Source: Bacteroidia bacterium | GTDB lineage: Bacteria > Bacteroidota > Bacteroidia > NS11-12g > UBA9320 | Assembly: GCA_020849295.1 (NCBI GenBank) | Contig: JADLGN010000040.1 | Span: 1 to 64,000, forward strand | DNA length: 64,000 nucleotides | Direction of reading: 5' to 3' | Shown: piece after piece, positions 49,769-60,501 of the stretch | Position numbering within the stretch: the first letter of the stretch is position 1 | Layout of the letters: each line of letters opens with the position of its first letter | Notes under the pieces: generated by a model | The model's input: the letters and a program-made list of their open reading frames with translations, nothing else | Database searches by the model: none | Told to the model about the DNA's origin: nothing | Position numbers and translations under genes: made by a program

Positions 49769-51265
49769 TTATTTTTTTTCTATCCTTGCAATTCCGGCTT
49801 TGGCTTTTTGTTCTAAACTGGCTTCATATTCTTTGTTTTTTGTAAAAGTAAGGGCTTTTCTATAGTAAATTTCAGCATCTTTTAAATTACCTTGATGCTC
49901 AAAAATACTTGCTATTTCAATACTTGCAGCCATAGCAAAATAATGTGGCAAATTTTTACCCTCACTCATTGCAATTTTGTAATATTTAATTGATGAATTT
50001 GCATTATCGGTTTTTTGAAAAATTTTCCCCATTCTGTAATTAAATTCTACCTTATCGCGAATTTGAGAAAAATTTTTTGAACTTTTATGTTCTAGTTCAT
50101 TGTAAGCCCTTTCAAAAAAACCTCCATCACAAAGTAATCGGGCTCGTAGTAATGTGATATTAGGAATATATTTACTATTTACTGTTTTTTGAGCTTGCTT
50201 GTCTTCGTCAGTAAATTGATAACCTATAGAGTTAATTTTTGAATTGTAAAATTTGTACTTATCATAATCACCTTTTATTAAATAATGCCATGACAATTTT
50301 TGTAATGCACTTTTCAAGTAATTTCTGCCTTTGAAGTTTGTAATAAATTCATTCAAATAAATATTTGCATCGTTATCAAGTCTGTTTAATTTGCACACAC
50401 CAAGTAAATAATCGCAAAATTTCAAATCAACAAACTCGTTGCCCGATGGTCTGTTTTCTAATATTTCAATTGCCTTATCGCAATTATTAATTTTAATAAG
50501 AAACGATGAACGCAGGTAAGAACTAAACAGATTTGTTTTCCAGTCTTCAGTACATTTATTAAGTATTTCCCATGCTTTTTTTTCGTCGTGCAGTACAAAA
50601 TTGTACAAGCCACCTTCAAAAATTTTAGCTTCAAGTTTAAATTTATACCATTCATTGTCTGAATCAAGTTTTGCATCTGAAATTTTCTTTAAGCATAACA
50701 TGCCTTGAGTTACCGAAGTATTTATTCCAAAAAGTGAGACAATCCATTTGTATGTTCCCGGAATAGTCCCTCCAAATGATTGTACTACTCCCAAAATTGT
50801 ATTATTCGGTAAAAACTCAGGATATTTCTTATTATTTTCCTTTAATAAGATGTAGGCTTCACGAATATCCATTCCTGCCGAAAAGTAATCTTCAAACTTA
50901 AATTCTGTGATGCCATAATAAAAAAGTAACTGAGCTTTTAAAAACTTACAATATGCTGTTTGCTTAGAAAACTTATCAATAAGTTTTATATTTTTATTAA
51001 TATTAGATTGAAGGTTCTTGTAGCTTTTTTCGTCTTCGTTTATAAAAACTTTAATTATATCATTTAGGCTTTTTAGATAATATGCAAATGCATTAGTATG
51101 ATTATTCTTTATTTCAGATTCTATAAGGTTTTCTACTTTGTTTAGTTTTAATTTGTAGATGTGTTCAAATGCGGTATTTGTATTTGAATTAAATTCAGTT
51201 TTAGCTATAGATGTAATGTTTAAAATATATAAGGGAATTAATATTGTAATTTTTGATAATTTCAT
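49769..51265 (-). CDS. TPR-containing protein of unknown function
   Basis: 498 aa, helical repeats, N-terminal signal-like segment; C-terminal TPRs (SIKYYKIAMSEGK..., DAEIYYRKALTFTKN). Confidence 0.7.
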   Translation of the reverse strand: MKLSKITILIPLYILNITSIAKTEFNSNTNTAFEHIYKLKLNKVENLIESEIKNNHTNAFAYYLKSLNDIIKVFINEDEKSYKNLQSNINKNIKLIDKFSKQTAYCKFLKAQLLFYYGITEFKFEDYFSAGMDIREAYILLKENNKKYPEFLPNNTILGVVQSFGGTIPGTYKWIVSLFGINTSVTQGMLCLKKISDAKLDSDNEWYKFKLEAKIFEGGLYNFVLHDEKKAWEILNKCTEDWKTNLFSSYLRSSFLIKINNCDKAIEILENRPSGNEFVDLKFCDYLLGVCKLNRLDNDANIYLNEFITNFKGRNYLKSALQKLSWHYLIKGDYDKYKFYNSKINSIGYQFTDEDKQAQKTVNSKYIPNITLLRARLLCDGGFFERAYNELEHKSSKNFSQIRDKVEFNYRMGKIFQKTDNANSSIKYYKIAMSEGKNLPHYFAMAASIEIASIFEHQGNLKDAEIYYRKALTFTKNKEYEASLEQKAKAGIARIEKK

Positions 51266-51320
51266 TATTAATAAAAAAGGATTGGTTGCCCAAACCCTTA
51301 TATAATATTAATTTTTTTAA

Positions 51321-52139
51321 TTATTCACTGTCTTCTTTTTTTGCACCAAGTCTTCTTCTCACTTTTGGTTTTTCTTCTTCAATAATAGTTTCGTCTGATA
51401 TTCCTGCAAGTTTTGAGTCAACTAATACTCTTCCGCAGTGTTCGCATATTACAATTTTTTTATATGAACGAATATCCGCTTCTAATTGTGGAGGTAGTTT
51501 TGCAAAACATCCACCACAAGATGAACGTAAAACCGGTGCAACTGCAATTCCGTTTTTCACATTACTTCTTATTCTGTCGTATGCTTTTAGAAGTTTTTCT
51601 TCAACATGTTTTTCTACTTCAAGTCGCTGGTTTAATAAAATTCCTTCTTCTTTTTCGGTCTCGGCAATTATTTCTGTAAGCTCACTTTTTTTATGTTCTA
51701 GGTCTGCATTACGACTTTCAAGCGAACCCTTTACAGTTTCAATCATAGCATTTTTTTCTTCAATGATTTTATTACTGTCATTAATTCTTTTTTCGGCAGC
51801 TTGTATTTCAAGACCCTGCAATTCTATTTCTTTGTTTAATGCATCAAATTCTCTGTTGTTTTTAACATTGTTTAATTGTTCAGAGTATTTTTTGATTAAC
51901 GAATTTGAGTCATTGATTTTTATACTATTCGTATTTATTTTTTCTCTCAATTCTTCAATTTCGTTTTCAATGTTTTGAATTCTGGTATCGAGTCCTTCAA
52001 TTTCGTCTTCAAGGTCTGATACTTCAAGTGGCAATTCGCCTCTTACTGCACGCAATTTGTCTAACTTACTGTCAAAAGACTGAACATTAAATAATGCTTT
52101 AAGTTTTTCTTCTACTGAATATGATTTTTGTACTGTCAT
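51321..52139 (-). CDS. Coiled-coil protein with C4-type zinc ribbon (CT398/DUF164-like)
   Basis: Long coiled coil plus CGGCFAKLPPQLEADIRSYKKIVICEHCGRVL. Confidence 0.88.
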   Translation of the reverse strand: MTVQKSYSVEEKLKALFNVQSFDSKLDKLRAVRGELPLEVSDLEDEIEGLDTRIQNIENEIEELREKINTNSIKINDSNSLIKKYSEQLNNVKNNREFDALNKEIELQGLEIQAAEKRINDSNKIIEEKNAMIETVKGSLESRNADLEHKKSELTEIIAETEKEEGILLNQRLEVEKHVEEKLLKAYDRIRSNVKNGIAVAPVLRSSCGGCFAKLPPQLEADIRSYKKIVICEHCGRVLVDSKLAGISDETIIEEEKPKVRRRLGAKKEDSE

Positions 52140-53254
52140 TAATAAAAATATTTAACCGGATTTGTATTGGTTTCCGTAAAAACGGGTGCAAAAGTAGGAA
52201 ATTTATTTTTAATTATTTCAATTATTAATTCTGAAGTAAAATGTTCAGATTCAAAATGCCCTGTATCACATATCATTATTCGGTTTTCACTGTTAAAAAA
52301 TTCATGATATTTAAAATCGGCAGTAATAAATGCATCTGCATCGTTAGCAATAGCATCACTTAGCAAAAAACTGCCTGCACCGCCGCAAATTGCTATTTTT
52401 TTTATTTTACTTTTATTGCATTCAGTAAATTTTATTACTTCGGCTCTCATATTTTGTTTTATAAAATGCAAAAATTCATTTTTGGTTAATTCAAATTCAA
52501 GTTCGCCCAAAACACCAGAACCTGTCATTGTATTTTCATTTTGCAGCATATATATATCGTATGCAACTTCCTCGTAGGGGTGAATTTTGGTTAATTCATC
52601 AATAATTTTGTTTTTAAGATAAATTGGAAAAACTGTTTCTATTCTGGTTTCATTTTCAAAATGCAATTTGTTTTTTTCTCCAATAAATGGATTAGAAATA
52701 TCATTGCCTTTAAAAGTGCCTTCGCCATTGCTGTTAAAAGAACAATTGCTGTAGTTCCCAATATTTCCTGTTCCGGCATTAAATAATGCATCTCTTACTT
52801 TTTCAGCATATTCAATCGGCACATAAGTAACTAATTTGGCAAGTTTGAGTTGAGATTTTCTTAGAATCTGTAAATTTTTAATATTCAGTTTTTCTGCAAT
52901 TTTACTGTTCACCCCATTTACTAAAACATTATCAAGGTTTGTATGAATTGCATATATTGAAATGTCGTTTTTTAAGGCTTTAATAACAGTTCTTTCAATA
53001 TAATTAGAGCCAATAAGTTTTTTTAAGCCTGTAAAAATAATTGGATGGTGAGAAATAATCAGATTGCAATTTTTTGAAACAGCTTCATCAATAATTTCTT
53101 CTGTACAGTCAAGTGTAACAAGGATATTGCTTACTCTATCATTAGCATTTCCTGTAAGCAATCCGCAATTATCATAGCTTTCTTGCAAATAAAGAGGTGC
53201 AATACTTTCTAAATGTGAAATAATATCTTTAACAGTTGTCATATTGATAAACAA
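52139..53254 (-). CDS. Nif3-like dinuclear metal-binding protein with inserted domain
   Basis: YDNCGLLTGNAND...NLIISHHPIIFTGLKKL...IYAIHTNLDNVLVNGVNSKIAEKL...IAICGGAGSFLLSDAI; DTGHFESE. Confidence 0.92.
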   Translation of the reverse strand: MFINMTTVKDIISHLESIAPLYLQESYDNCGLLTGNANDRVSNILVTLDCTEEIIDEAVSKNCNLIISHHPIIFTGLKKLIGSNYIERTVIKALKNDISIYAIHTNLDNVLVNGVNSKIAEKLNIKNLQILRKSQLKLAKLVTYVPIEYAEKVRDALFNAGTGNIGNYSNCSFNSNGEGTFKGNDISNPFIGEKNKLHFENETRIETVFPIYLKNKIIDELTKIHPYEEVAYDIYMLQNENTMTGSGVLGELEFELTKNEFLHFIKQNMRAEVIKFTECNKSKIKKIAICGGAGSFLLSDAIANDADAFITADFKYHEFFNSENRIMICDTGHFESEHFTSELIIEIIKNKFPTFAPVFTETNTNPVKYFY

Positions 53255-53399
53255 AAGTAAATAAAAAATTAAACAAATTTGAGTTGCATTTCAAAACAAA
53301 ATTCCCATTCGGAAAAAATATATTTCATTTGGGAAACTATTTTACTATTTGTATTATTAATTAAATTAAAATTGAATAAGAATTTTAATAAAAAATAAA

Positions 53400-53792
53400 A
53401 TGAAAAAGGCTGTTTTACTTTTAATCTTAACAAAAATTATAATTTTTATTAGCTTATCAATTGCAAAAGCTGATTCTGAAATTACAGATAATTCAATTTT
53501 ATTAAAAGGTTCTCAAATTTCAAAAAACAATCATATTGTATGGAAAATTGAGTCAGAACACGATATTGATTTTTATACTATAGAATTTTCAAATGATAAT
53601 TTTAATTTTAAAAAAATAGCGGATATTACAGGTAAAGAAAGCAATGGCAATGCAACTTTGTATTCTTTCATGCACAAAAATGTAGAATCAGGAAATGCTT
53701 ATTACAGAGTTGTGAGATATTCAAAAACAGGAGAAATTTCTTATTCAGAGACAATTGTAATTTATAACAACTCTGAACTTTTAAATAATTAG
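53400..53792 (+). CDS. Small secreted single-domain protein
   Basis: Signal peptide and IVWKIESEHDIDFYTIEFSNDNFNFKKIADITGK...AYYRVVRYSKTGEISYSETI. Confidence 0.65.
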   Translation: MKKAVLLLILTKIIIFISLSIAKADSEITDNSILLKGSQISKNNHIVWKIESEHDIDFYTIEFSNDNFNFKKIADITGKESNGNATLYSFMHKNVESGNAYYRVVRYSKTGEISYSETIVIYNNSELLNN

Positions 53793-53835
53793 AGTCAAAA
53801 ACTTACCATAAGTTTAATTTTAATGCCTATAAAAT

Positions 53836-53875
53836 AACCCTGTACATCAGTGCAGGGTTTATTTTTATTATATAA
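53836..53875 (+). terminator. Terminator-like hairpin after the 53400-53792 gene
   Basis: AACCCTG-N10-CAGGGTT followed by TATTTTTATTATATAATTTTT. Confidence 0.65.
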
Positions 53876-53925
53876 TTTTTAAGGTAATTTCCATTATACA
53901 ATTCGTAATTAATATTTAATAATAT

Positions 53926-53958
53926 TTTGGTTTAAATGTACTCAAAATTGTAATTTTG
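53926..53958 (+). promoter_or_regulatory. Aconitase promoter (TTTTG-N21-TAATTTTG)
   Basis: TTTTG ending 53929, TAATTTTG 53951-53958 followed by CAGCCCTTAAAA. Confidence 0.6.
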
Positions 53959-53980
53959 CAGCCCTTAAAATACATAAAAA

Positions 53981-56248
53981 ATGTTTGATTTTAAAATGAT
54001 AAAAGCTGTGTATGATAAAATGCCACAGCGACTTTCTGAAGTTCGTAAATATGTAAAGCAACCGCTTACTTTAACAGAAAAAATTTTATATGCACACCTA
54101 TGGAACGAAAATCAAAGTGAAAAGTTTGAAAGAGGAAAAAGTTATGTTGATTTTGCCCCTGATAGAGTAGCAATGCAAGATGCAACAGCGCAAATGGCAT
54201 TATTGCAGTTTATGCAAGCAGGAAGGCCAAAAGTTGCGGTACCATCTACAGTTCATTGCGATCATTTAATTCTTGCCAAAGATGGGGCAGACACTGATTT
54301 AAGTAATTCAAAAATATCAAACAAAGAAGTTTTCGATTTTCTTTCATCTGTTTCTAATAAATATGGAATTGGATTTTGGAAACCCGGAGCAGGGATTATT
54401 CATCAGGTAATTTTAGAAAATTATGCGTTTCCGGGCGGAATGATGATTGGTACAGACAGCCATACAGTGAATGCAGGAGGTTTAGGCATGGTAGCAATAG
54501 GAGTGGGAGGTGCTGACGCTTGTGATGTTATGGCAGGATTGCCTTGGGAATTAAAGTTTCCAAAAATTATAGGAGTAAAACTCACAGGCAAACTAAGCGG
54601 GTGGGTATCAGCTAAAGATGTAATTTTAAAACTTGCAGGGATATTAACTGTCAAAGGAGGCACAGGATATATAATTGAATATTTTGGTGAAGGGGCTAAT
54701 AATATTTCATGTACAGGCAAAGGAACAATTTGCAATATGGGAGCAGAAATTGGTGCTACAACATCTGTTTTCGGGTATGATGAAAGCATGAAAAACTATT
54801 TGATTTCTACAGGCAGAGAAACACTTACAAACGAAGCCGATAAAATAAAAGAACATTTGAATGCTGACTATGAAGTATATCAAAATCCTGAAAAATATTT
54901 TGATCAGTTAATTGAAATTAATCTTTCAGAACTCGAACCACATATAAACGGACCATTTACACCTGATGCGGCTTGGGAAATATCAAAATTTGCAGAAGCT
55001 GTAAAGCTAAATGATTGGCCTGCAAAACTCGATGTAGGACTTATTGGTTCTTGTACAAACTCTTCTTATGAAGATATATCAAGAGCTGCATCAGTAGCTA
55101 AGCAAGCGATAGAAAACGGCATTACTGCAAAATCAGAGTTTACTATAACACCGGGTTCTGAGCAAGTAAGATACACAGTAGAAAGAGATGGTTTTTTATC
55201 AATTTTTGAAAAAATGGGAGGAGTGATTTTAGCTAATGCTTGCGGACCTTGTATAGGTCAATGGTCAAGAAAAACCGATGACCCAAATCGTAAAAACTCA
55301 ATAATAACTTCATTCAACAGAAATTTTGCAAAGAGAAACGATGGAAATCCAAATACTCACGCATTTGTTGCCTCACCCGAAATAGTAACAGCTCTTGCAA
55401 TAGCAGGTGATATTACTTTTAATCCAATAAAAGATTTTTTGACTAATGAAAAAGGTGCAAAAATTAAACTTAAAGAACCTGAAGGAATTGAATTGCCAAT
55501 AAAAGGATTTGATGTAAAAGATGCAGGTTTTCAAGCTCCTGCTGAAGATGGTAGTAATGTGCAGATTATTGTTGCTCCTGAAAGCAACAGATTACAATTA
55601 CTTGATCCGTTTTCTGCATGGGAAGGTACAGATTTAAAAGGATTAAAATTACTAATAAAAGCTAAAGGAAAATGTACAACTGACCATATAAGTATGGCTG
55701 GACCTTGGCTTAAATACAGAGGACATTTGGATAATATAAGCAATAATATGTTGATTGGCGCTGTAAATTTTTTCAATGAAAAAACCGATTCGGTAAAAAA
55801 TCAAATTAATGGTTTGTATGATTCTGTTCCTGCCGTACAAAGACAATACAAAGCAAATGGCATAGGGACAATTGTAATTGGTGACGAAAATTATGGTGAA
55901 GGTTCTTCACGTGAACATGCAGCAATGGAACCACGACATTTAGGAGTAAGAATAATTTTAACCAAGTCTTTTGCCAGAATACATGAAACCAATCTTAAGA
56001 AACAAGGTATGCTTGCATTAACTTTTGCTAACAAATCTGATTATGATTTAATAGAAGAAGATGATACTTTTGATTTGAATGGATTAACCAAATTTGAACC
56101 AGGAAAGCAATTAGATCTCGTAGTTCATCATAATAACAATACATCAATTGTAATTAAATGCAATCATACATACAATCAACATCAGATAGAATGGTTTAAA
56201 GCTGGTGGGGCACTTAATATTATCAGAAAACAGGTTTCTGACAATTAA
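53981..56248 (+). CDS. acnA: Aconitate hydratase
   Basis: [17 protein letters not shown]...[11 protein letters not shown]...[24 protein letters not shown]...[12 protein letters not shown]...[17 protein letters not shown]; family sure, exact symbol less so. Confidence 0.95.
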   Translation: MFDFKMIKAVYDKMPQRLSEVRKYVKQPLTLTEKILYAHLWNENQSEKFERGKSYVDFAPDRVAMQDATAQMALLQFMQAGRPKVAVPSTVHCDHLILAKDGADTDLSNSKISNKEVFDFLSSVSNKYGIGFWKPGAGIIHQVILENYAFPGGMMIGTDSHTVNAGGLGMVAIGVGGADACDVMAGLPWELKFPKIIGVKLTGKLSGWVSAKDVILKLAGILTVKGGTGYIIEYFGEGANNISCTGKGTICNMGAEIGATTSVFGYDESMKNYLISTGRETLTNEADKIKEHLNADYEVYQNPEKYFDQLIEINLSELEPHINGPFTPDAAWEISKFAEAVKLNDWPAKLDVGLIGSCTNSSYEDISRAASVAKQAIENGITAKSEFTITPGSEQVRYTVERDGFLSIFEKMGGVILANACGPCIGQWSRKTDDPNRKNSIITSFNRNFAKRNDGNPNTHAFVASPEIVTALAIAGDITFNPIKDFLTNEKGAKIKLKEPEGIELPIKGFDVKDAGFQAPAEDGSNVQIIVAPESNRLQLLDPFSAWEGTDLKGLKLLIKAKGKCTTDHISMAGPWLKYRGHLDNISNNMLIGAVNFFNEKTDSVKNQINGLYDSVPAVQRQYKANGIGTIVIGDENYGEGSSREHAAMEPRHLGVRIILTKSFARIHETNLKKQGMLALTFANKSDYDLIEEDDTFDLNGLTKFEPGKQLDLVVHHNNNTSIVIKCNHTYNQHQIEWFKAGGALNIIRKQVSDN

Positions 56249-56349
56249 AGCGGAATTATTTCCACAATATTTTCAAATTGTTTAAAATTTCTATTATATA
56301 TATACATATATCATAAATTAATTTTGTACGTTTTAAAATTTATATAATC

Positions 56350-57306
56350 ATGTTACCATTAGAAGAGCAAATTGCAAAGGATAAAAAAACTAAAACTTAT
56401 TTGATAATTATTATTGCGATATTATTTGTCATAAATTTTGGATTATTATACAATATAATAAGTAAAGACAAAATTCTTGTAACAACAGAAACAAAATTAG
56501 ACAACACCCAAGCAGAGAGAGATAAATTAGATAAAATGCTTGACGAAACTGAAAATATGCTTTTAGATTATAAAGGCAAAAATGCTCAATTAGACAGTAT
56601 TATTGATGTGAAAAATGATGAAATTGCAATTAAGGTTTCGCAAATAAGAAAAATGCTATCTGAAGGAAAACTCACAAAAGATCAATTGGAGATTGCAAAA
56701 CAAGAAATTGCAAAGCTAAAAACTAAAATTATGCGTGACACATATACAATAGATTCTCTTTCGAGAGAAAATTTTACATTAAAAGAAGAAAATACAACAC
56801 TTGCAAGCGAAAACGAAAATGTAAAAAAGGAAGTTGAAACACAAAAATCAATTAATACATCACTTACAGACCAAAATCAAAAACTAAGTGAAAAAGTAAG
56901 AGTTGCTTCAAGGCTTACAGCTACAAATATTAAAGTAGAGGGAATAATGGTAAGCGGTAAAAAAGAAAAAGAAAAGAGCAGACTTAGTAAAATTGATAGA
57001 ATTAAAGTACAATTTAATATTTCAAAAAATACAATAGCCGAAGCCGGTCAAAAAGTTATTTATTTAAGGCTTATAGGACCAAATGGTTCTACGGTTGCTA
57101 ATCAAAACGCAGGTTCTGGAGTATTTGAAATAGATGGTGAAAGTGTGCAATATACCTCAAAAGCTACTGTTGTTTTTAACAATGAAACAGGAAGCCCGGC
57201 AACAATTTATTTTGAAAAAATACCAGGTATGTCAAAAGGAACCTACAAAGCAATACTATATTGTGATGGTTTTGTTATGGGCGAAGGTAGTTTGAAATTA
57301 AAATAA
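56350..57306 (+). CDS. Membrane-anchored coiled-coil protein of unknown function
   Basis: N-terminal TM (YLIIIIAILFVINFGLLYN), long heptad-like region, C-terminal beta domain. Confidence 0.65.
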   Translation: MLPLEEQIAKDKKTKTYLIIIIAILFVINFGLLYNIISKDKILVTTETKLDNTQAERDKLDKMLDETENMLLDYKGKNAQLDSIIDVKNDEIAIKVSQIRKMLSEGKLTKDQLEIAKQEIAKLKTKIMRDTYTIDSLSRENFTLKEENTTLASENENVKKEVETQKSINTSLTDQNQKLSEKVRVASRLTATNIKVEGIMVSGKKEKEKSRLSKIDRIKVQFNISKNTIAEAGQKVIYLRLIGPNGSTVANQNAGSGVFEIDGESVQYTSKATVVFNNETGSPATIYFEKIPGMSKGTYKAILYCDGFVMGEGSLKLK

Positions 57307-57882
57307 TTATTTTAAAATTTCTTCAAGAATATATTTTTCAATAACCTGAGGAAAATATTTATACTCAAGTTCATGTATTCTTTCTGCTAAGGTTTCAGGA
57401 GTTTCGCCATTATTAAGATTTATTTTATTCTGAAAAATTATTTTTCCTTCATCATACAATTCGTTTACTACGTGAATTGTAATTCCTGAAATAGTTTCGT
57501 TATTTTCAATAATAGCTTTATGAACATTTTCGCCATACATACCCTTGCCTCCATATTTTGGCAGCAATGATGGATGAATGTTTATTATTCTATTTTTATA
57601 ATTCAAAATTAAATCAGGCGGAACCAGCCATAAAAAACCGGCAAGTACAATAAAATTAATTTCAGTGGATTTCAGTTCTTCGATTAATTTGCCGTTAGTC
57701 CATTCAGTTTTACTGAAAATTCTACATTCAATTTTAAAATCTTTTGCTTTGTTTATTATTCCTGCATTAGGGTTGTTGCAATAAATAGAAGCAATATTTA
57801 TTAATTTATGATTTTTAAAATAATTATATAGATTAACTGCGTTTGAGCCATTACCAGAAGCAAAAACAGCTATTTTAATCAC
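57307..57882 (-). CDS. purN: Phosphoribosylglycinamide formyltransferase
   Basis: IKIAVFASGNGSNAVNLYNYF...IVLAGFLWLVPPDLI...IINIHPSLLPKYGGKGMYG; GTG start at 57882 gives canonical N-terminus (track start 57966 is over-extended). Confidence 0.93.
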   Translation of the reverse strand: MIKIAVFASGNGSNAVNLYNYFKNHKLINIASIYCNNPNAGIINKAKDFKIECRIFSKTEWTNGKLIEELKSTEINFIVLAGFLWLVPPDLILNYKNRIINIHPSLLPKYGGKGMYGENVHKAIIENNETISGITIHVVNELYDEGKIIFQNKINLNNGETPETLAERIHELEYKYFPQVIEKYILEEILK

Positions 57883-59135
57883 GAATTTTTTATAATCAAC
57901 TTTTGCCCCGGATAAATCTTGTTTGATTTTAAGCCGTTCCAAGAACGCAATTGCCAAATTTTGCAATCAAATTTTCGAGCAATAGCCATTAGAGATTCTC
58001 CCTTTTTAACTTTATAAGTTTTGCTCCTTCCTGATTTAGATTTTGAAACATATTTTTCATCTTTTACAGGAGGTTTCCATTCTTTTATTCTTGACGATGC
58101 CCTGTCAATTGAATCTTCCATTTGCCAAAATAATACAGCCTTTTCATAAGGCAATTTTAATGTAAATGTACTGTGAGCAGAAGGTAAAATAGTCTTTTTC
58201 AATTCAGGGTTGTAAGATTTTAAGTCATCTGAATTTATTTCAAGTATATTGCAAATTATATCAAATGAATAATCGCTGTTACAATCTACTTTAACAAGTC
58301 TTGGTTTGTTATCAATATCTATAGAAGGAGTAATACCATACATTTCATAAAAATTCATTATGTAGGTCATAGCAATAAATGCAGGAACATAATTTTGAGT
58401 TTCTTTTGGGAGGTAGTTATAAATTTCCCAAAAAGTTTTTTTACCACCCGAACGTACAATGGCTTTGTTTACATTGCCTGGTCCGCAATTATAAGATGCT
58501 ATTACTAGGTACCAATCGCCATATCTTTCATACATGCTTTTTAAGTATTTGCATGCAGCAATTGTTGATTTTTCAACATTTCGGCGTTCATCTACATAAT
58601 TATTAACTTTAAGGTCAAATATTTTACCGGTTGCATACATAAATTGCCATAATCCTGCAGCACCAGAAACTGACACAGCATGTGGATTTAGAGCAGATTC
58701 AATTACTGAAAGATATTTTATTTCAAGAGGAATATCATATTTGTCAAATATTTCTTCATAAATAGGGAAATAATAATTTGATACAACAAGCATATCTTTA
58801 AGTTTTGTTTGCCAGCTTGTTGCAAAGTAGTTAATCAAATGTTCAACGCGGTTATTATATTGCATCGGAACTCCTGATTCGAGCAAATGAGAATTAAGTA
58901 TAAATTCTTCTTCACTTAGTGGAATTCGGTTGTTTTCAAATTCAATATTTGCTTCGTCGCCTGGTTTTACAGAGCAAGTTGGATGAAGTTTTTCATGCAA
59001 ATTGCGGCTAAGTATTTCTATACGGTTGATTCTTTCAATATCAACAACAAGGTCGCTTGAGTCTTTTACAGCAAAAAGGTTGCTGAAACTCAAAGTCAAC
59101 AAAGCGAGTGAAATTATTTTAATATATCTTACCAT
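57879..59135 (-). CDS. MltD-like lytic transglycosylase with C-terminal LysM
   Basis: IPLEIKYLSVIESALNPHAVSVSGAAGLWQFMYATG...YNCGPGNVNKAI; LysM KTYKVKKGESLMAIARKFDCKIWQLRSWNGLKSNKIYPGQKLII. Confidence 0.93.
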   Translation of the reverse strand: MVRYIKIISLALLTLSFSNLFAVKDSSDLVVDIERINRIEILSRNLHEKLHPTCSVKPGDEANIEFENNRIPLSEEEFILNSHLLESGVPMQYNNRVEHLINYFATSWQTKLKDMLVVSNYYFPIYEEIFDKYDIPLEIKYLSVIESALNPHAVSVSGAAGLWQFMYATGKIFDLKVNNYVDERRNVEKSTIAACKYLKSMYERYGDWYLVIASYNCGPGNVNKAIVRSGGKKTFWEIYNYLPKETQNYVPAFIAMTYIMNFYEMYGITPSIDIDNKPRLVKVDCNSDYSFDIICNILEINSDDLKSYNPELKKTILPSAHSTFTLKLPYEKAVLFWQMEDSIDRASSRIKEWKPPVKDEKYVSKSKSGRSKTYKVKKGESLMAIARKFDCKIWQLRSWNGLKSNKIYPGQKLIIKNS

Positions 59136-59272
59136 AAATTAGAACCTGCAAATAAAGGCTTTTTTCTTTAAACGAGCACTGTTTTAAAAGGTATTAATGC
59201 ACATAAATTTTGCTTTTGTCCAGTTTTTAAAACTAAAAAATTGTATTATTATTGTAATTACCTAAATTAATC

Positions 59273-60499
59273 ATGGCAGAAAATCCATTAACACCATTTA
59301 GAAATCTTGCAGTAGAAGCTGAAATTAAAGCACAAGAGAAACTTTTGGCTATTAAAAAAAAGAACAATAGATTAACGATAGGAATTCCGAAAGAATGTAC
59401 TTATCAAGAAAATAGGGTTCCTCTTTCTCCATTATCAGTGCAAATGCTTGTAAGCAATGGAAATGAAATATTAATAGAATCAAATGCAGGGCTAAATGCT
59501 AATTTTTCAGATATTGATTATAGTGAAGCCGGTGCAACCATTGTTTATTCGCCACATGAAGTTTATAAATCAGAAATTATTTTAAAAGTAGCACCACCCA
59601 CTGATAATGAAATAAATTATTTGTTTGCGGGTCAAATATTAATTTCTGCTTTACAGCTTACCAATGTCAGCAATATTTATTTATCAAAATTGATGAATAA
59701 AAAAATTATAGCTATTGGATATGAATTTTTAAGAGATAACTCAAATACTTTACCTGTTATAAGAGCAATGAGTGAAATAGCAGGAAGAGCTTCAATACTT
59801 ATAGCGGCAGAATATCTCGCAAATAACAATTTTGGTAAAGGTGAACTTTTGGGAGGCATTCCGGGTTTGCAGCCTACAGAAATTGTAATTATTGGAGCCG
59901 GTGCCGTTGGTGAATATGCTACCAGAGCTGCACTTGGACTTGGTGCTTATGTTAAAGTTTTTGACCATTCACTCTATCGCCTCAGAAGGTTAGAATCAAA
60001 CATAGGACAAAGAATTTACAGCAGTACATTAATCCCTCAAATACTTGAAAAAGCTATATCACACTGTGATGTAGCCATTGGAGCACTAAGAACTAATGAA
60101 GGCAGAAGTCCTAATGTGGTTTCGGAAGAAATGGTAGCTGCCATGAGACCTAAATCTTTAATTATAGATGTAAGTATTGACCAAGGGGGGTGTTTTGATA
60201 CAAGTGTAGTTACAAACCATAAACACCCTACATTCGAAAAACACGGAGTTATTCATTATTGCGTACCAAATATTCCAAGCCGATTTGCACGTACTGCAAG
60301 TTATGCATTAAGCAATATTTTTACTCATATTCTGATGGAATGGTGTGAAGAAGGAAGTTTTAAAGAATTGCTTTGGTCAAATAAAGGGATTCGTAGAGGA
60401 GTTTATATTTACAAAGGACATCTTACAAATAATACTCTTGGGAAACAATTTGAAATTAAATCAAAAGAATTAGATTTTCTTTTGGCAGGTAATGCGTGA
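59273..60499 (+). CDS. ald: Alanine dehydrogenase
   Basis: IGIPKECTYQENRVPLSPLSVQMLVSNGNEILIESNAGLNANFSDIDYSEAGATIV; IIGAGAVGEYATRAALGLGAYVKVFD. Confidence 0.9.
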   Translation: MAENPLTPFRNLAVEAEIKAQEKLLAIKKKNNRLTIGIPKECTYQENRVPLSPLSVQMLVSNGNEILIESNAGLNANFSDIDYSEAGATIVYSPHEVYKSEIILKVAPPTDNEINYLFAGQILISALQLTNVSNIYLSKLMNKKIIAIGYEFLRDNSNTLPVIRAMSEIAGRASILIAAEYLANNNFGKGELLGGIPGLQPTEIVIIGAGAVGEYATRAALGLGAYVKVFDHSLYRLRRLESNIGQRIYSSTLIPQILEKAISHCDVAIGALRTNEGRSPNVVSEEMVAAMRPKSLIIDVSIDQGGCFDTSVVTNHKHPTFEKHGVIHYCVPNIPSRFARTASYALSNIFTHILMEWCEEGSFKELLWSNKGIRRGVYIYKGHLTNNTLGKQFEIKSKELDFLLAGNA

Positions 60500-60501
60500 T
60501 A

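Noticed and set aside
51253-51978. 241-aa plus-strand ORF rich in Ser/Phe/Leu
   Set aside because: Lies opposite the coiled-coil zinc-ribbon gene; low-complexity composition is the mirror of Glu/Lys-rich codons.
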